DNA of 57,427 nucleotides from an uncultured Slackia sp. (GTDB taxonomy: Bacteria > Actinomycetota > Coriobacteriia > Coriobacteriales > Eggerthellaceae), in NCBI GenBank assembly GCA_934661005.1, contig CAKUIK010000009.1, positions 1 through 57,427 on the forward strand, given 5' to 3'. Positions 9,101-16,802 of the stretch are shown one piece after another. The translations under genes and the position numbers were made by a program. The notes beneath the pieces are model-generated. The model saw nothing but the letters and a program-made list of their open reading frames with translations. It made no database searches and had not been told where the DNA came from. Numbering within the stretch: position 1 is the first letter of the stretch; each line of letters starts with the position of its first letter.

Positions 9101-9535
9101 CTCATGAGCAGCGTGACCACAATCGTGAACATGATCAGTTATGTGCTCGTGGCATTCGTGGCAATTTCACTCGTGGTGAGCTCAATCATGATTGGCGTCA
9201 TCACCTATATCAGCGTGCTTGAGCGCAAAAAGGAAATTGGCATTCTGCGCTCTATCGGTGCGAGCAAGGGCGACATCAGCCGCGTATTCAACGCCGAAAC
9301 CATCATTATCGGCTTTACGGCGGGCGCCATTGGCATCGTGCTTACTGCGCTCGCATGCATTCCCGCGAATGCGATTGTGTATTCCTTATTCGACGTTGAA
9401 AATGTCGCGATTCTACCGTGGCAAGCCGCAATCGTCTTGGTCGGCATAAGCGTTCTGCTTACCTTCTTGGCAGGCCTCATTCCTTCAAGCGCCGCAGCCA
9501 AGAAAGACCCGGTCGAAGCCTTAAGGAGCGAATAG
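6197..9535 (+). CDS. MacB/FtsX-type ABC transporter, fused ATPase and permease
   Basis: 1112-aa single-chain ABC protein. The ATPase domain (residues 1 to about 225) has Walker A GPSGSGKTT, the Q-loop in VFQAYN, signature LSGGQMQRVAIARAL, Walker B IILADEPTGALD and the switch His in VMVTHNPE. A first membrane helix (about 258-285) follows. Then comes a very large extracytoplasmic region of about 650 residues, and finally an FtsX domain with three helices (about 975-1105) ending in KKDPVEALRSE, a typical FtsX-family C-terminus. The external region has a Gln/Leu-rich stretch at about 790-850 (repeats like QLQEQLSQQLSQQLQEQL) that should form amphipathic helices. Members of this class export peptides or lipoproteins or transmit force to the envelope; the substrate is unknown. 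The ATG follows GAAAGG. It stands alone, with the next gene 166 bp downstream. Confidence 0.9.
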   Translation: MLQLKDVCKSYTTADFTQVALDHVSLAFRDNEFVAILGPSGSGKTTMLNIVGGLDHYDSGDLLIDGISTKQYRDRDWDTYRNNRIGFVFQAYNLIPHQAILENVELALTLSGVSRAERRERACAALERVGLAEHINKKPSQLSGGQMQRVAIARALVNEPEIILADEPTGALDSKTSVQIMDLLTEIAGDRLVIMVTHNPELAEQYATRTVTLADGVIKSDTRPFDPDASTEEHREAKAARQTSMSFFTALSLSFKNLLTKKGRTLMTAFAGSIGIIGIAAILSLANGVNQYIANVEENTLSEYPLQIQDQGFDMTSMMTMGMGGAEDVSNTGASSQASDTNASSDSGKPVHESKMITSMFSSIGSNDLASLKEYLDSGETDIDSYVNSIEYGYSVTPQIFNSNTDDGIHQVNPDKSFASVGLGASSNGIMSSMMSTNIFYKLPANMSQVDNQYDVVAGHWPENYNEVVAVLTPNGNVSDFMLYSMGLRDHKELEEMVREFANEEEVQVPDSTLDLDYDDLMNVEFKLVNGADFYQYDSEYGVWKDKSGDSDFMKNLVNNGETLKVCGVVKPKEGEKIASLSTGLYYSNDLVNHLIDEASDKQIVKDQMKNPSTNVITGKSFAEEEDEAKDGNGFDMSSLFTIDGEKLQSAFTFDESALAAGLSSADLSGSMNLSGADIDLSNMPAFDASGVQIDPSKIDMSQLNLDFSNIKLDLDGVQPDIKTDILTQGVMSIMGAYPDWLQAQIQGDHPEYATDQKAAVEAYLADPATKAAMQKAIADSIDFSGVSEQIQKQLQEQLSQQLSQQLQEQLLPALTTAISQQLQAQLSVAMQSYMQTAMAQVMTQYGAAIQNQVSSAMTTYMTTLSTNMSKAMGIDEGAFADAFQMNMSEQELSELMASLMSTEQSSHDNNMKKFGWADYAKPASIDIYPKDFESKQSVIDILDGYNDKMNADGEEDKVVSYTDIVGALMSSVTTIVNMISYVLVAFVAISLVVSSIMIGVITYISVLERKKEIGILRSIGASKGDISRVFNAETIIIGFTAGAIGIVLTALACIPANAIVYSLFDVENVAILPWQAAIVLVGISVLLTFLAGLIPSSAAAKKDPVEALRSE

Positions 9536-9551
9536 GGAGAGAAAATTGAAA

Positions 9552-9595
9552 GCCGTTGCGAGGTGCTCGGATGCCCAACGACCACTCGCAACGGC
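9552..9595 (+). terminator. Hairpin after the ABC transporter gene
   Basis: An 11-bp perfect stem GCCGTTGCGAG/CTCGCAACGGC with a 22-nt loop lies 17 bp past the stop. No T-run follows, so termination is uncertain. Confidence 0.4.
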
Positions 9596-9701
9596 GATGG
9601 AAATCGACGCATAGGGCAAATTCCCCGAAAGGCTCGCCTGGGGCATGAGGCAGGAACGCCGGTGATAAAATACTGGATCACACGCGACTGGAAGAGGTGA
9701 A

Positions 9702-10796
9702 ATGAACGTGAACGCGCAAGCATTTCGCTATTTGAAATGGGAAGAGGTCGTCGTGGGTATTATCCATGACGACCTCTCGGTCACATTTATCGACCCTGCC
9801 TACAACACCACGGTAAAGCTCTGCTCCCAAGGCAAGAGCCACTGGTCACCTGATGAATTCCTCTCATTTCTCTCCGATCGCATCATGAGTCCGAATAGGC
9901 GAGATATTGAAAAACTTCTTTTTCGTTGCGGCCTTTCCGAATATGACACATTCCGCATCGCCGACGCCACGCATGCTGTAAACCCGCGTGACCAGTTTTG
10001 GATTGCCCAAAATGCTTCAGACCAATTCGCCAATGCGACAACGGATGTTTTCGAGTCGATTTTCCTTAACAGAATCGACGCACAAGGCGATAGCGTGAAT
10101 ACCCCCGAAGGGTTCAATGAAAAACGTTATGCTGCCCTCGACGGGTTTTATGGCATTGTGAAAAAGCGAATCAGCCCGTTAAGCTGCGATGTCGAATCGG
10201 AAATCGCGGTATATTTGCTCGCCCGCGAAATGAATGTTCCATGCTGTCGCGTGCAGCGGTTTGACGCCGACTCGGTTTTCTCTGAATTCGAATACGATTT
10301 CACGCGCGAATATATCGTGCATATGCGTCGTCTTTTCAATGGTCCACGAGGCGAAAACGAGCTTGATAACCTTTTGGCGGTTCGCCCGCAATATGCTGAC
10401 GATTTCTATCGCATGATTGCGCTCGATTTCGTGACCAGGCAAGATGACCGCCATTTATCAAATATGGCACTCAAAATCACCGAAGAAGGCGAATCGTTCT
10501 ATCCGCTTTACGATAACGGGCGCAGCCTTTTCTATGAAGACACCGAACGTATGGCATTCGAAGCAGCGAACGATCCAGCGACTTATTCAACCACGTTTGG
10601 GTACGTGGGCACGTATTGGGACCACCTGCAAGATATTGCCGCAAAAGGCGTTAACCTGAGCTTGTTGGTGAATCTCGACATTTCAGAAAGCACGATTGCA
10701 CGAATTCTTACGGAAGCGGGCTTCGAATCATATCGGTTCGAAGCAGCGGGTGAATGGATTTCCCGGTCGCTCGAGCTCATCAAAAGCCTCGGGTAA
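9702..10796 (+). CDS. HipA-like kinase-fold protein, no HipB partner
   Basis: 364-aa protein. The C-terminal half carries the HipA/PI3-kinase-like signature: DFVTRQDDRHLSNMAL (catalytic loop with Asp and Asn) followed by YPLYDNGRSLF (metal-binding DxG-like loop). The N-terminal part (1 to about 120) is not a recognisable HipA N-domain. Family knowledge: HipA-type kinases phosphorylate Ser/Thr of targets such as tRNA synthetases and usually pair with a HipB antitoxin. No HTH gene lies beside this one; the only XRE protein nearby is 4 kb away in another operon on the other strand. ATG at 9702 follows AGAGGTG. The activity is inferred from motifs only; a phosphotransferase domestic role is as likely as a toxin role. 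Confidence 0.75.
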   Translation: MNVNAQAFRYLKWEEVVVGIIHDDLSVTFIDPAYNTTVKLCSQGKSHWSPDEFLSFLSDRIMSPNRRDIEKLLFRCGLSEYDTFRIADATHAVNPRDQFWIAQNASDQFANATTDVFESIFLNRIDAQGDSVNTPEGFNEKRYAALDGFYGIVKKRISPLSCDVESEIAVYLLAREMNVPCCRVQRFDADSVFSEFEYDFTREYIVHMRRLFNGPRGENELDNLLAVRPQYADDFYRMIALDFVTRQDDRHLSNMALKITEEGESFYPLYDNGRSLFYEDTERMAFEAANDPATYSTTFGYVGTYWDHLQDIAAKGVNLSLLVNLDISESTIARILTEAGFESYRFEAAGEWISRSLELIKSLG

Positions 10797-10811
10797 GAAT
10801 CCTCGCATAAA

Positions 10812-10848
10812 GAAGGCGGGCGATTGGTTGCCCCAATCGCCCGCCTTC
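10812..10848. terminator. Convergent 16-bp hairpin between the HipA-like gene and the surface-protein gene
   Basis: Perfect 16-bp stem GAAGGCGGGCGATTGG (10812-10827) pairing with 10833-10848, loop of 5 nt. It lies between two convergent genes, 16 bp after one stop and 35 bp after the other. T-runs are weak on both sides. Confidence 0.65.
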
Positions 10849-10882
10849 GTGTGACGGCTGTTTTATATACCGAAAAACCGAA

Positions 10883-13411
10883 CTAAGACTGACGGCGGCG
10901 CGCCACTGCAGCCGTTGCGGTTACGCCCGCGGCAACAAACACCATTCCACCGACCACAAACACCATGTCGGAATCGCCGGTCTGCGCAAGCTGTGCAGCC
11001 TTTTGCGAGGTTGAGGCATTGGCCTCATCGTCTTTCTTGGCATGCTTTGCATTCGCAATTTTATCGTCAAGAACCTTATCTTCGGGAGTGCTCGGCTCGG
11101 GTGCCGGAGCAGGATTCGGGGCAGGGGTAACATCCGGCGCCGGAGCAGGATGTTCCGCGTCGTACCACTCTTGCGCGGCCGCAAGCTCGGCTTGCGCGAC
11201 AGCGAGGCGCTCAGCGGCCTTGTTATAGGTATCTTGCTTTTCGGCCACATCTTCCTGAGCCGCTTCCAATTGCTCCTGAGCCTGGGCCTTCGCCTCAAGC
11301 GCAGCATCGAAAGCCGCTTTCTTTACAGCGATGTTCTGCGCTAATTCGGAATCGAGATTTGCAGCATCGGATGCCGCAAAATCACCAGAAGCAAAAGCAG
11401 CAGCGGCAGCGGCTTGCGTTGCGTACGGAGCGAAAGCATCGGCCTGTTCTTTCGCACGAGCAAGCTCGCTCGCAGCCTGATCTTCGGCATCTTTCGCCTT
11501 ATTGAAGGCAGCTTCTTTTTCAGCGACCTCTTTCTGAGACGCTTTCAACTCTTCGGCGGCGGCGCCAGAATCGCCTTTTGCGCTCTCGGCGGCATCAGCG
11601 AGCGGCTTGATAGCATTAAGCGCGGAGGCGGCACTGGAATAATTCGCCTGAGCAGCATCGAGAGCGGCGTTCTGTGCCGTCAAATCGCCTTGAGCCGCAT
11701 TGACGCTCGTTTCATATCGGTACAGATTCGTTTTCGAATTAAATGCCGCAGTGTCGGCAGCTTGCTGAGCTTTCTCCGCAGCATCTTTCGTTGTTTGCTT
11801 TTCCGCGGCTGCCTTTTTGGCGGCATCGACGCGTTCAGTCGCCGCCTTCAGGGGAGCGGAGGAAATTGCATCGAATTCAGCTTTGGCAGCATCAAGATCC
11901 TTCTGGGCTGCATCGAGCGCGTCGACATTTTGTTTTTGCCATTTTAGAGCCTCGTCGAGATCTTTTTTCGAGGGCTCCAACCAGCTGTAGTTGTAGTTGT
12001 CGACTTCGTATTCCGCATTTTCATATTTCGGTTTAGCTTCTGAAGCGGCCTTATTCGCAGCGTCCAGTGCGGAACCGTATTCCTCTTTCTGCTTGGAATA
12101 CGCTTCGATATCTTTTTCATCCTTCTCAAGAGCAGCTAGAAGCTCTTTATACTTGGCTTCCGCTTTTTCATAAGCCCTATCGGCTTCCTGTATCTGCGAA
12201 TCAGACATCCCGCTATCGGGCTTATGGGCATTATCATAATTCGCCTTTGCGGCGTTGTACTGAGTATGTGCCTCAAGACACTGCTCATTGTGGTTATTTT
12301 TGCTCTGCATTGCTTCATTGAACCCGTCGCAGGCATCGGAATAAGCTTTATACGCAGCGTCCGAAGCGCTCTTCGCTGCATCATATTCTGCTTTCGCCTT
12401 GGCGGCCTCGTCGGCTAGCTCCTTGGCACGCGCCTCGCATCTCTTGACCGTCTCTTGCCTCTCAGAGACAATCTGATCCATGTCATCTTTGTCCTTCTGA
12501 GCGGCGTCGAATGCATCCTGGCATTCTTCGACCTTCGCCTGGGCATCCTTTACGGCTTGAGAAGTTTCGCCGTTTTTGATCTGCTCCAAATTTGTCTGAG
12601 CTGCGGTAAGCTCTTTCTGGGCTGCATCCAACTCAGCTTCCGCAGCGCTCAGATCGGCCTTAGCCTTCTCAAGCGCCGCAGCATCGTCGGCTGCCTTCTT
12701 CTGGGCATCCACGTATTCCTTGCTAGCTTTGTCATACGTGCTCTGCGCGTTCTGCTGATTAGAACGCGCCTGCTCAAGCTTCGCTTTCGCGGCAGACTCC
12801 GCCTGGGACGCTTCGTCAAGTTTCGCTTGCCCACCAGCAGCTTCGAATTCTTTATTTGCGGCATCGAGAGCGGCTTGTGCGCTATCGAGCGCCGCCTGCT
12901 TCTTTTGGGCGTCGGCCTTAGACGCATCGAGTGCAGTTTGGGCCTTGCTTTGCTCGCTTTGTGCTGCTTTCTGCTTGGCGGCAGCCTCATCGTAGACTTC
13001 CTGCGCAGCCTGGGCCTTTGCCACTATTTGGGAAGCAGCGCTGTTTTGAGCCTCGTCGGCGTCGGCTTGAGATTTTTCGGAAGAAGCCTGCGCTGCGCTT
13101 ACCGCGTCTTTCGCATTGGACAGTTCTTCCTTAGCGGTTTGCTCTGCCTTAGATGCTTCGTCTTTTGCGGCCTGCTTTGCAGCAAGGTTCTGCTCGCTTG
13201 CCGTTTTGTCGTCGAGTTTCTGCTGCCCGTTCGCGTTGCCCGAATCGCCGGCACCACCCGAAACCGTCGCATCATCGGCGAAAGCCGACGCCGTTCCGAA
13301 AGTCGGCAACGCCACACTCGATGCCATGAGCACCGCCATGCCCGTACGGGCAACAAGCCCTGGTTTGCGCTGCTCGACACGAGCATGCTTCGCATTCTGT
13401 ATGTTCGCCAT
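10883..13411 (-). CDS. Coiled-coil, sortase-anchored surface protein
   Basis: 842-aa cell-surface protein. A long signal peptide ends near FGTASAFADD. A short linker is followed by about 700 residues of Ala/Lys/Glu/Gln-rich heptad sequence (AAKQAAKDEASKAEQTAKEE and similar), predicted as long coiled coil. Then comes a Pro-rich spacer (APAPDVTPAPNPAPAPEP) that would cross the cell wall. The C-terminus is a cell-wall sorting signal, LAQTG, with a hydrophobic segment and RRRQS tail. LAQTG is a variant of LPXTG. I chose ATG at 13411 with GGAG upstream; an in-frame extension to 13501 runs through the promoter-like region and lacks a ribosome site. Similar helical surface fibrils act in adhesion or host binding; no ligand is identifiable. 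No sortase is encoded in this window. A G10 tract touches the apparent -10 box. Confidence 0.85.
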   Translation of the reverse strand: MANIQNAKHARVEQRKPGLVARTGMAVLMASSVALPTFGTASAFADDATVSGGAGDSGNANGQQKLDDKTASEQNLAAKQAAKDEASKAEQTAKEELSNAKDAVSAAQASSEKSQADADEAQNSAASQIVAKAQAAQEVYDEAAAKQKAAQSEQSKAQTALDASKADAQKKQAALDSAQAALDAANKEFEAAGGQAKLDEASQAESAAKAKLEQARSNQQNAQSTYDKASKEYVDAQKKAADDAAALEKAKADLSAAEAELDAAQKELTAAQTNLEQIKNGETSQAVKDAQAKVEECQDAFDAAQKDKDDMDQIVSERQETVKRCEARAKELADEAAKAKAEYDAAKSASDAAYKAYSDACDGFNEAMQSKNNHNEQCLEAHTQYNAAKANYDNAHKPDSGMSDSQIQEADRAYEKAEAKYKELLAALEKDEKDIEAYSKQKEEYGSALDAANKAASEAKPKYENAEYEVDNYNYSWLEPSKKDLDEALKWQKQNVDALDAAQKDLDAAKAEFDAISSAPLKAATERVDAAKKAAAEKQTTKDAAEKAQQAADTAAFNSKTNLYRYETSVNAAQGDLTAQNAALDAAQANYSSAASALNAIKPLADAAESAKGDSGAAAEELKASQKEVAEKEAAFNKAKDAEDQAASELARAKEQADAFAPYATQAAAAAAFASGDFAASDAANLDSELAQNIAVKKAAFDAALEAKAQAQEQLEAAQEDVAEKQDTYNKAAERLAVAQAELAAAQEWYDAEHPAPAPDVTPAPNPAPAPEPSTPEDKVLDDKIANAKHAKKDDEANASTSQKAAQLAQTGDSDMVFVVGGMVFVAAGVTATAAVARRRQS

Positions 13412-13470
13412 GAAAGCTCCGTTCCCCTGATTTCCAGTAAGCAGTTGGCAACAATTGCATAGATAAGGAA

Positions 13471-13486
13471 AATATACCCCCCCCCC
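13471..13486 (-). promoter_or_regulatory. Candidate phase-variable promoter: G10 tract abutting a TATATT box
   Basis: On the minus strand ten G (13486-13477) run directly into TATATT (13476-13471), a good -10 hexamer 60-65 bp before the surface-protein start. The homopolymer therefore occupies the -35/-10 spacer. Gain or loss of a G would change spacing and promoter strength. The promoter call is by eye. Confidence 0.45.
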
Positions 13487-13612
13487 GACCTTACGCGTCA
13501 AGCATTAATCGTTCGAGGTGGGAGACGTAAAGAAGGAACGAAGGGGGCTATTCTATACGTTGAAGATTGATGCTGTTACAACCCGAATTTCGCAGCGCCT
13601 CCGCAGCGGAGA

Positions 13613-13642
13613 GCAAAAAACAGCCAGCGAGAATGCTGGCTG
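13613..13642 (-). terminator. Terminator downstream of the flavoprotein gene
   Basis: 8-bp stem CAGCCAGC/GCTGGCTG (13621-13642) followed on the minus strand by TTTTTT. It works in the direction of the flavoprotein gene ending at 13798. Confidence 0.7.
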
Positions 13643-13696
13643 TTTTCGGAACAAAGCATATGGCTTTAGGTTTTGGACAACAGGCCAATGAGACAA

Positions 13697-13728
13697 GAAA
13701 CCCGCAAGCCATACGGCTGCGGGTTTCT
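13697..13728. terminator. Second hairpin downstream of the flavoprotein gene
   Basis: GAAACCCGC/GCGGGTTTC with an inner AGCC/GGCT step. T-rich sequence follows on the plus strand (TTTTGT) and TTGTCT on the minus strand. It forms a tandem pair with the hairpin at 13621. Confidence 0.55.
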
Positions 13729-13797
13729 TTTGTATCGCCCACCGAATAAAGGAGGGGTTCGATGAGGCGAAGGGGTGATTGCGAAAACTGTTTTCAG

Positions 13798-15405
13798 CTA
13801 CGATTTCGCGGCAGATTCGCCAGCCACAAAGCCGTGAGTTGCGGCAAGACCGTTTGAGCCGCCATGGAGCAGCGTTTCGTAGTTCGAGCCAAAGCGATAT
13901 CCCACGGTATTGCCAGCAGCATACAAACCAGGAATAGGATCGAAATTGTCGTCAAGCACCTGCAGGTTCTCATCGCAGCGAACGCCAGACAGAGTGCAAT
14001 AGAACGGATAGATCATCTTCCAGGCCTGGTAGGGAGCATCGTCGATAGGATCAAGATAACGCTTCGCCTTCATATAGTCGGTATCCTCGCCGGCTTCGCA
14101 CAGCTCGTTGTAGCGCTTGATCGTTGCAACCAGATTTTCGGCAGGGACATTGATTTTCTCAGCAAGCTCCTCAATAGTGTCAGCTTCGTAATGCTCGTTG
14201 GTCTCGATATTAAAGACCTTCGCCGCCTCTTCCTTGTTATAGCCGAACGAAGACGGCATCTCGAAATCGTTGGTAGGAATAATCTGCCAGATATAGTTTC
14301 CGTGACCAGGCAAATCGGCAATGAAATGACCGCTGGTCAGAAGAGAGGTGCACTCATTCATGAAACGCTGACCTTTGGTATCAACGAGCAGATAAGGGAA
14401 GGAACGCCACGCGGTATTTTGCCAAGAAAGGTAACCGCACACTCCTTCCATTTCGCCACCCGCCCAGCACATCATCTTATGGCCGAGGCCGTCATCCATA
14501 ACATCGGTCACAGGGTCATCGCCCATGTATGCGTTGTAGGCGTTGTTTTCAAGAGCCCATGTCGCAAACTGCTCGGGGAAGAAGTGCTTCATCATGGCCT
14601 CATTTGCGCCAAACGAACCCGTGCACATAACCACGCCTTTGGAGGCCTTGTAATAAACGCTCTCACCATCTTTCGTGGCAATGACGCCAACCACGGCACC
14701 ATTATCATCCTGAACAAGCTTCTCGGCGCGCGTGCTATAGCTGAATTCAACGCCCTGATCCTCGAGGAAGGTATGAATATTGTGGGTGAAATCGGTCAGG
14801 ATGTCGGTATCTTCTGAGAATGCAACACCGGTCGAGATATACGAATTAATCTCCTGCGTGGGATCAGGGAAAATTCCTTCGAGGCTCAGAATCTTGTAGT
14901 ACTGGTTATAGGGCTCAAGAAAATCCTTCACCATGTCATCGAAGATTTTGCCGGAACGATTGCACCATACGGCGTTAAGCTTCATATCGGAACGATACTG
15001 CGTAGTGGTGAACATCTGATTTGCCACATGAACCTTGTCATGTTTCGGAATACCAGCGTCGAGCTGCGCTTGGGAGTTCAAGAACGAGATGGTCATGCCA
15101 CCGATATGGGCAGATGCATTGCGCTCAAGTACCGTAACTTTCGCACCGTTCTTAACTGCGCCATAAGCAGCCATCGACCCAGCAAGGGCCGCGCCGACAA
15201 CAACAACCTCGCAATCAACCGTTTCTTTGCAATCCTCGGGCTTTGTCGCGGGAGCTTCGCCAAGCCAATCTTCAGAAGTAGCGCCCTCAGCTTTGCCGCC
15301 TTCGCTTTTCTGGGGCTGGGACGCACAGCCTGCCAATCCCATAGCGCCAGCCGCCAAAGCGCCAGCGGCGCCCATTTGCAAGAAATTACGCCTGCTCAGA
15401 TCCAT
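13798..15405 (-). CDS. Tat-exported FAD-dependent fumarate-reductase-like oxidoreductase
   Basis: 535-aa flavoprotein. It starts with a twin-arginine signal (SRRNFLQMG) and a possible lipobox (GLAGC), so it is exported folded and probably lipid-anchored. The FAD-binding Rossmann motif is VVVVGAALAGSMAAYGAV (GxxLAGSMA, a variant of GxGxxG), with ERN ending the second strand. The C-terminal part has IPGLYAAGNTVGYRFGS and HGGSNGLAATHGFVAGE, the FAD-contacting end of the fumarate reductase/succinate dehydrogenase flavoprotein family. There is no cytochrome c or FMN-binding domain, so an external electron donor is needed. Eggerthellaceae encode many such paralogs with diverse small-molecule acceptors. 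A LysR gene lies divergent, 226 bp away, and probably controls it. Ribosome site AGGAGGG. The substrate cannot be read from the sequence. Confidence 0.88.
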   Translation of the reverse strand: MDLSRRNFLQMGAAGALAAGAMGLAGCASQPQKSEGGKAEGATSEDWLGEAPATKPEDCKETVDCEVVVVGAALAGSMAAYGAVKNGAKVTVLERNASAHIGGMTISFLNSQAQLDAGIPKHDKVHVANQMFTTTQYRSDMKLNAVWCNRSGKIFDDMVKDFLEPYNQYYKILSLEGIFPDPTQEINSYISTGVAFSEDTDILTDFTHNIHTFLEDQGVEFSYSTRAEKLVQDDNGAVVGVIATKDGESVYYKASKGVVMCTGSFGANEAMMKHFFPEQFATWALENNAYNAYMGDDPVTDVMDDGLGHKMMCWAGGEMEGVCGYLSWQNTAWRSFPYLLVDTKGQRFMNECTSLLTSGHFIADLPGHGNYIWQIIPTNDFEMPSSFGYNKEEAAKVFNIETNEHYEADTIEELAEKINVPAENLVATIKRYNELCEAGEDTDYMKAKRYLDPIDDAPYQAWKMIYPFYCTLSGVRCDENLQVLDDNFDPIPGLYAAGNTVGYRFGSNYETLLHGGSNGLAATHGFVAGESAAKS

Positions 15406-15631
15406 TGTTCCCTCCTAAGAACATAAAAGGCACGAGCCTTTTCTTAAGCCACTCTCCCTTGGCTTCCTTGCCTATATTGTCGAGCGGAGGGCGAACTGGG
15501 GGAATAAACATCTGATTGGCGTTCATCAACAATTGCATGAAGGACAATTCTTTCGATAATTGGCAAAATAGTATAGTTTAGACGCTTGAATAGATGTCTC
15601 GTTTTATGGTCCAAGAGGGAGGGCTTGGTCT

Positions 15632-16522
15632 ATGGATACGAAGGTATTTCATTATTTCGTCGAGCTTGCTCGTGTTAAAAACTACTCACGAGCTGCGAAA
15701 ACACTTTATATTTCACCTCAGGGCCTTTCGAGCTCAATCAAGAGACTGGAAGGTCAGCTCGGTGTTAGCCTCATCGAAGCCGACGGCAAAGGTGTAAAAC
15801 TCACAGATTACGGCGAGGTTTTTCGTAAATATGCACAAGACCTTTCCATGAAAATCGACGACATGGAGCGCGAGATAGACGACCTTCGACGCCACAACAG
15901 CGGATCGTTGAAATTCGCCGTTTCAATTGGCCTCTTCAACGTGTTTCCTCGCGCGGCAATAGACGATTTCAATAAAAACGCCAATACAACTGCCCGCATC
16001 GAAGGCGTCAAGACCATGCTTGACGACGACTGTGAACAAAGTTTGCTTGATAAAACGAGCGATTTCGCCCTTCTTAACGACCCAATCGACCACTCGGTGT
16101 TTTCTTCCATTCCTCTCCATAAAGACATGATGTTTCTTTGGATGAAAAAGGACGACGAGCTTGCGGCGAGGGAAATCCTTTCAATTGACGATTTGAAGGG
16201 GAAAACGATTTCATGCCTCGCATCGCGAGAATTCAAAACCTCGCGAGGAATTGAATCTATTTTGGCGAGAGCTCCCTATAATTGCACCATTCTACATACC
16301 GATGAGGTTGTTGAGACCTTGGAGGTTGCCATGCAGCGCCATGCCTACGCTCTTACCGTACGTACACACGCACAGGCATTCCATCATGAAGGATATCTTG
16401 GCATCCCTGTTCGCGATATCACATGGGGCTTCGGCGCGGCATGGCGAACCGATCGAATCTTAAGCCCGCAAGACGAAGAATTTCTTTCTTTCTTGAAGGG
16501 TTATCAAAAGTTTTACTGCTAA
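15632..16522 (+). CDS. LysR-family transcriptional regulator
   Basis: 296-aa LysR regulator. The N-terminal winged HTH is clear (FHYFVELARVKNYSRAAKTL, then SISSxIKRLE-like SSSIKRLEGQLGVSLIE). A linker helix and a substrate-binding effector domain follow (residues of about 90-290). Start ATG at 15632 follows GGGAGG; upstream in-frame starts lack a ribosome site. It is divergent from the Tat flavoprotein gene, the usual layout in which LysR senses the substrate and activates the neighbouring gene while repressing itself. The effector is unknown. Confidence 0.88.
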   Translation: MDTKVFHYFVELARVKNYSRAAKTLYISPQGLSSSIKRLEGQLGVSLIEADGKGVKLTDYGEVFRKYAQDLSMKIDDMEREIDDLRRHNSGSLKFAVSIGLFNVFPRAAIDDFNKNANTTARIEGVKTMLDDDCEQSLLDKTSDFALLNDPIDHSVFSSIPLHKDMMFLWMKKDDELAAREILSIDDLKGKTISCLASREFKTSRGIESILARAPYNCTILHTDEVVETLEVAMQRHAYALTVRTHAQAFHHEGYLGIPVRDITWGFGAAWRTDRILSPQDEEFLSFLKGYQKFYC

Positions 16523-16618
16523 TACAACTGGGTATTTCATATCTATCGACGATGTCGAACAACGCCGGCAATACCCCATCCGCAACACAAGCCCAGAAAT
16601 TACAATTGAACCCGTCGA

Positions 16619-16659
16619 AACAAAGGGCTCGCAGTCATCACGACCACGAGCCCCTTGTG
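16619..16659 (+). terminator. Hairpin after the LysR gene
   Basis: ACAAAGGGCTCG pairs with CGAGCCCCTTGT around a 17-nt loop, with one bulge. It lies about 100 bp past the LysR stop. The T-run is poor. Confidence 0.4.
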
Positions 16660-16670
16660 ATTCGCGTCAA

Positions 16671-16702
16671 TAAGAAAGGGTGGCAAGTCTACCCAGCCAC
16701 CC
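16671..16702 (-). terminator. Terminator of galE
   Basis: Stem GGGTGGC (16678-16684) / GCCACCC (16696-16702), followed on the minus strand by TTTCTTATT. It lies 101 bp downstream of the galE stop. Confidence 0.65.
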
Positions 16703-16802
16703 CATGACACCTATTTTCGCCGTGAGTGCCCTCCGCAACGAGTTCCCTCATCACATCAAAAATAAAGGGAACGGAGCACCTCGGCGGCCAATCGGGGAAG
16801 TC

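Larger units (their letters stand above)
13412..13797. other. Intergenic region between flavoprotein and surface-protein genes
   Basis: 386 bp with no gene I can support. It holds the promoter and G10 tract of the surface-protein gene (13471-13486), and two strong hairpins that probably end flavoprotein transcription (13621-13642 and 13697-13728). Open frames across 13548-13749 are created by the hairpin sequences and have no ribosome site. Confidence 0.6.

Noticed and set aside
9702..10796. Complete HipAB toxin-antitoxin module
   Set aside because: No HipB-like HTH gene lies next to it; the nearest XRE gene belongs to another operon.
13548..13749. Two overlapping 60-64 aa frames between the flavoprotein and surface-protein genes
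   Set aside because: They are formed by two hairpin terminators.
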